Below, piece by piece: positions 46,801 through 52,800 of a stretch of DNA of 64,000 nt (its first letter is position 1; each line of letters opens with the position of its first letter). The position numbers and the translations under genes are program-made. The stretch is from Narthecium ossifragum. Lineage: Eukaryota > Streptophyta > Magnoliopsida > Dioscoreales > Nartheciaceae. The notes under the pieces are model-generated. The model did not search any database. It was not told the DNA's origin and worked only from the letters and a program-made list of their open reading frames with translations. Where the stretch lies: positions 20,839,274-20,903,273 of the forward strand of contig OY986970.1 in NCBI GenBank assembly GCA_963920575.1, written 5' to 3'.

Positions 46801-49800
46801 CCATGATTTCAGCATTAGCTAGTGTTGAGCATTGCATGGAGAAAAAAAAAAAAGAAAAAGTTCTGGAGCTTGATAAAGCTGTGCCTAAACAACTAGTAGG
46901 TGATCTACTAAGTAATCGGGTGTTCTTGCCTCAGGAAGCGGGGAGCTCGAGTAAAAAGGTAGAACCACTGAAAAAAAAACTATTAAGTGTTTTGCTAAGT
47001 AACCGGGTCTCTGCGCCTCAAGAAGCGGAGAGTGCTCGCGTAAAAAGGCAAAGTGTCTGATAGTTGACAAAAAAAGAGAAAAAACAAGAAAGACCATGTT
47101 GTACTTAAAGTGCGAGGGTTGGATGATTGGTCATGAAGATAGTAGTGTGTTTGGACTAATGGTGGGTAGAAGTTGCTTCTGCTCGTAACATTTATTTGTC
47201 ACGTCACATGTGTTCTTCTGGATGGTGATTAGCATGTTTAATGTGTAGAAGTTGATTTCATGTGTTGGTAGTATGTGTATGAGTATAAGAAATTCCCATG
47301 CTCTGTACTGCATAAAACATTATCGACTTGATAAGGTAGAATTTTTATCATGCATTTCTACATCCTTGAACCGTTAGTGTGCTTAATTATATTCTATGCG
47401 CTTTGAATTGTTAGAGACTAGCAATAAGCTGGTTGGGGGGTGTGATGAGTGCATGAAAGTGCACTCTGAATAGTCTTATAATCATCTCAATTGCTAGATT
47501 ATTATTCTTAATCAACTTCTTTATTACTATTTTTATATCTATATGTTGCTTCACATAGTTGTTTGGAAAATGCAGGAAATTGGGGCTAAAAGAAGCTGAA
47601 AAGAGTATATGGATCAACTTCAAAAAATAATTTGTACCTTCTCCTGAAAAACCAGATGATGTGCCATATATGGTTGGAAAGCTCTTGAAGTCTAGATTCT
47701 GGAGAATTTTACGGTTCATGATTCCGAGTTTACTAGAGGAAGTTACGGCAATTTTAGTACCGATGGCGCAGTCTGAATGGCAGAACAGAAAATACGCTGG
47801 AAGTCCGATCGATCCGCCGATCGATCGGACTACGCAGAAACGTGACAGAACATGTTTTTTTCAGCTACAAGGGATCCGATCGATCCCTCCATCCCTCCTA
47901 AGGGGTCCGATCGATCGGACACCTAAAGTCCGATCGATCGGACTCGGGAATAGCCAAAAACAGCTGATTTTTACGCAACCGATCGATCCTACACCCATAG
48001 TCCGATCGATCGGACTTGGGAATTAAAGGTTGACAGAACGTATGCTTTCTAGAGGAACACAGTTCGATCGATCCATCCATCGATCGGACTCGGGAATAGC
48101 CAGAGACGGAGGATTTTTACCGATCGATCCAACACCCTTAGTCCGATCGATCGGACCCGAGCGAAGTCAGAAGTTGAAGTTTTAATGCGAGGGATCGATC
48201 CGACACCCTGGGAGGGATCGATCTGACTTTTCCGGTGAAGAAAACCTACGGTTCAGATCTAATCCGTGGATGGAGAGATTTGGGGCTATAAATTGGATAC
48301 TTAGGGTTAATCAAAGGGGAGTTCTTGGACGTTTTTGGAGGCTTTTTTCTGGACTTTTTCAAGAGGAAGAAGATGAATGAATCTCCATCCATGGCAGAGT
48401 AATCCGCGGGCATGGCGGACGGATGATCTAGCGAGGACTAGGGTTTCTTCTCCAACAATGGTTCATAGTTTTAATCTTTATTGTTAAACTCTTTTCTATG
48501 TATTGGATCTTCAAATATTATTTTCAGATTATAGATTTCTATGTGGATGATTAATATTATGAATCCAGTCATGCTTCTTTCATAATCTTATAATCCCATA
48601 GTCTTCTCTTTTGATTCTCCTACCGAGTCTTGCGAGACCTTTGCTATACATTGCCCGTAGTGACAGCTGGTATTGTATATTCTTAGGGATCTGGTAAGAC
48701 AAGGTTGGGGCTCTATCCCGTGAAATCTTTGCTATGCATTGCCGATTGTGAGAGTTGGTATTGTGTATTCTTAGAGATCCAGTTAGATAGAGTTAGGGCT
48801 TTGTCCCGATGAACTTTTGCTGCGCGTTGCCTGTAGTGACAGTCGGTATCGTGTATTCTTAGGTTTGGTTGGATGAAGTTAGAACTATAAAAAGGAAGAA
48901 CCAATCGTAGGAAGAGACATTTATATATTTTGTTAGGTTTATAATTTCATATCTTTCGGTTAAGGTGATTGGGATGTGAATCCCTTGACTGAGTATCATA
49001 TGAACCATTGAGAAGAGAAGAACCCAAATCCGAGTGAAGTGATTCCTGAAGCCTAGCCTCATTCACATCTTGATTTTTTTCGTTAACTTTATCTTACTAT
49101 TACATCTTCGATCTATTTTCTTAACTTTTTGCCCTCTTGATTATTTTCGATACATTGTTATCTGTGTTTCTGGATCTTTCCTGCTTGTCTCTCTGTGGGA
49201 TTCGACCTCTCTTATGCTGTACTGCACCGCGACCGCTGTGCGTAATGTTGTATTTGAACTCCCCCCCTCTCCGAGGATATGTATATTAAACCTTTTTGAG
49301 TTCATAAATCTGTGGTTCGATGTAGTTAAATTATTGCATCTTTTATTTGGGGGTGTTTTTGGTGAACTGTTAGGGAGACCAATAGGTTAGAGGAAACCCT
49401 CGCCAGCTTTGTTTTTCGCGTTTTGTAAGTTCCGGTTCGCGTCGCCCGCCCCGGTTGGGCTTTCGCGGGTCGGGGCGCGACAAGATCACTGCCCTTTAGT
49501 CCATTCAGCGGGTAGTGAGCGGAGATGCACCGATGACGCAGGCCTCTTCAGACTATGACAACACTGGTTGGAGGAGCACCGGTTCCAAGCTCTAGTTAGG
49601 TGCGTTTGGAGCAGGAGGGAAGAGGCTGAAGGACAACATCCTCAGTCTGTACATGACGGAGGAGAATCAAGGCTTACAAATTGAGGGGGAAATAGAACTT
49701 CGTGCCTTGGAGAAGCAACATGCAGTTGTTGTCACCCTACAGGAAAGATTAGTGGTGCAGAAGCTGAGGAAGGAATGGGTGGTTGCAGGGGATCAAAATT

Positions 49801-52800
49801 CTGCTTTCTTTCACAAGCTTGTATCCTCCATAATATATCTGTCCAGGGTGAAGGAACTTGTCAATGAAAATGATGTGGCTATAAACCGACCCTTGAAGAT
49901 TGGTTTGGAATTTGCTACACACTATGCTAAACTATGGAGAGATGGGGATCAGTACAGGGGAGGGGAGCTTCCGGATCTTTCTTGCATCACTCAAGAGCAG
50001 AAGGTGTGGTTGGCTAGAGATGCTTTGGAATTGGAAATTAAGAAGGCGGTTTTCAGCTTGGGTAGACAGAAATGTTCGGGCCGTGATGGAATACCCACGG
50101 AGTTCTATACAAAGAATTGGGATGCGGTTGGAGGAGAGGTGACCAATGTTGTGTTATCTTTCTTTTGATCGGCCTCACTCTTGGCTTGATGGAATGAGAC
50201 CTTTATCTCCTTTATTTCAAAGTGTGAGAATCCCCGACGGGTGAGCAATTTTCGTCCAATTAGCTTATGTAATGTAAGCTACAATATGGTTCTATACTAA
50301 AGGAGGTGCTGGAGGATCTAGTTGGGATCGAGCAGTCTGCGTTCATCACCGGAAGGGTTATTCACGATAACATTGCAGCTGCATAGGAGCTTCTTCACTC
50401 GATGGATTATGCGCCTAAGTTTAGAGTGATGATGGCGATTAAGGTCGATCTTAAGTCAGCCTACGATATGGTTCGGTGGTCGGTTGTGGAGGAAGTATTG
50501 AGGTGCATGGGTTTCCCGCCAGTTTGGATAGCTTGGACTATGGCGTGGATCACCACAACTAAGTTTTCATTCATTGTGAATGGGAGGGTCTTCGGAAGGG
50601 TGTTTCCTCAACGGGGACTGCGTGAAGGTGACCTACAATCACCCTATTTATTTCTTTTAATGCAGAGGTGCTTTCTAGGCTCAACGGGGGTTGTGGAGGA
50701 AGTATTGGTGTTGATTTGAAAGGCGTCAAACTGCAGCGAGGTGGAGGGAGGTTTTCTCATCTGGTCTATGCTGATGATTGCCTCTTCGCGATGGATGTCT
50801 GTCCTATGAAGGCTCGCAGGCTAATTCAGATCTTATTAGTTTCAGAGCTGCTGTCGGACTTGAGATCAACCCCATGAAGTCTAGTGTCCAGTTCTCCAAG
50901 GTTGAATCGTAGGATTGACGCACGGCAATATGTGGGATCCTTAGCATGATTGAGGCAGACGGTGTGTGGTAGTATCTTGGCACACCTGTGTCTGGCAAAA
51001 GATTAAAGGCCTCTGACTTTGGGGAATTGCTAAACAAGATGATTCATAAGGTATCTTCGTGGAAAGCGGCGTTACTATCCGAAGCTGGAAGAATGACCCT
51101 CCTCAAATCTGTTTTACAGGCGATCCCTATACATTCTATGATGTCCTCATGTGTACCGGTATCCTTGTTGAGGCATTTAGAAGGCCTATGGCGTATGTTT
51201 CTTTGGAAGAATGCGGCCTCCCTCCCTCTCAAGAGTCAATTGGCAAGCAGTTTGCAGGCCAGTTGAATGGGGTGGGCTTGGGATTAGGGATCTTGTGTCG
51301 TGGCAAAGAGGCCTACACATGCGAAGGGCGGCTAACTTGATGGATGACTGTATGTCGATATAGGCTGCTATAACAAGGGAGAAGTATGAATGGACTGGAC
51401 CTCTTCCACCGGCCAGATGCCAGAAACCATACTATGCATTTTGGCAGGCGATCAGTAGGGTTGCGGGGGAACTTTGAGCAGGACTTCGTTTCACTCCAGC
51501 TCTTAACAATAAGTTTGATCCATTGCGGGATTGGTGGTGTGGCAAAGGGCCTTTCTCTTCTCGACTGGCGTTGGTAAGATCGGATGGTCTCTTGGAGAGT
51601 TCGAAACTGGGTAGTTTGATGACTAACGTGGGCTGGTGTATGGAGAAGGTGGTAGAGCAGTTTCATCATGCCTTGGGCAACTGGTGCTTGATGTGCGAAT
51701 TGATACAGAGGCGGGCAAGGACATGGCGAGGTGGGCGTTCAGTTGCTCAGGGAGGCCGGACTCGGGATCTATATATTGCTAGCTGATGGTGTAAGAAGAT
51801 GCGGTTATGTGACCTATTCATCACGAGGTATGGCTTAACTATTGGAACACTCCAGTTGGACCTCGTGTGAGACACTTTATTTGAAAAATCCTACATATGA
51901 AGATCCCTACTCGTGACTTGCTATGGCGGATTGGGCTGATCCAGGATAAGGCTTGTCCCCATGGTTGCGGAGAGGATGAGTCCCTCTGTGATATCCTCGT
52001 GGAATGTCCCTTCTCTCAAAAGGTATGGGATCTCATCTTACCTAGGAGGGATAGGCTGATTTATGATGATCTTTTGGCTTTTCTTTCCTCCTCATCAGCT
52101 AATGCCTCTAAGAGATGGACCAAAGCCATCATCATCTATGCCATGTGGCTCTTATGGAAGGAAAGAAACGAGCTCATTTGGAGAGGCGCTAGTTACCCAC
52201 CGGAAGCTTTGGGTTGGCGGATTCGAAAGATGGCAGGGGAGTTCTGGTGCAATAAAGGGTGGAGCACTCAGACTCAGCAGATAGGTGGATTGATAAGTCA
52301 CTAATTATTCATAATTAAACCCCTTAAATTACCTTTGTTAGGCGTAGAGTAGTTGTATTTAATAGTTTGTTAGTTGATTTCAGGTTTAATCATGATTTGA
52401 GAAGAAAAATAAGAATTTCGACTAAAAGGATGAATGTATGTGATAAAGACTGCTTCGTCGCCTGTTAGGAGAATATTCTCTATATATTCTGTATAAGTCC
52501 AAATATTTCGAAAATTTAGTACATGGTAGAAGACTTCAAGATGAACAACTTTCATGTTGGACACTTAGTGAGAGTTTGGACAAATTAATAGCAGTTGTCA
52601 AGAATATGAAGCTAAACAGATGTTGGGAAACTGGTCCGTCGATGCTCAGGAGAATATTCTCCAAATATTCAAGATAAGTCGACATAATGTCAAATCTTCG
52701 GGACATGACAGAAGGCTTCCTAATCTACATCTTTCATGTGGAGCACATTTCCAAATTCCGGACGGGTTGAACCCAGTCGCGACCAGAAGAGGTTGTCAGA

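Larger units (their letters stand above)
40974..49245 (+). mobile_element. B2: second gag-integrase element without RT
   Basis: 5' LTR 40974-42799, PBS, gag ORF of 563 codons, a short gap, RNase H end plus integrase, 3' UTR, PPT, 3' LTR 47443-49245. Same family and same internal deletion as B1. The LTRs look almost identical by eye, so insertion is fairly recent. The last 23 or so bases of the 3' LTR are missing and the expected TSD (TGCGG, 40969-40973) is not found on the right: a deletion removed the junction. Confidence 0.9.
38871..49482 (+). mobile_element. C2: solo LTR related to C1, split by B2
   Basis: Perfect TSD AGATC (38866-38870 and 49483-49487). Starts TATGAGGACCTGTCCC (TG mutated to TA), ends GGTCGGGGCGCGACA. 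Own sequence is 38871-40973 plus 49246-49482, 2340 bp, non-coding. It shares with C1 the start, the CACACCCGCGT...GCACACACTG block and the CTCACTCCTACCCG block near 40890. The part to the right of B2 is much shorter than in C1, suggesting loss of sequence together with the last bases of B2. Confidence 0.82.
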
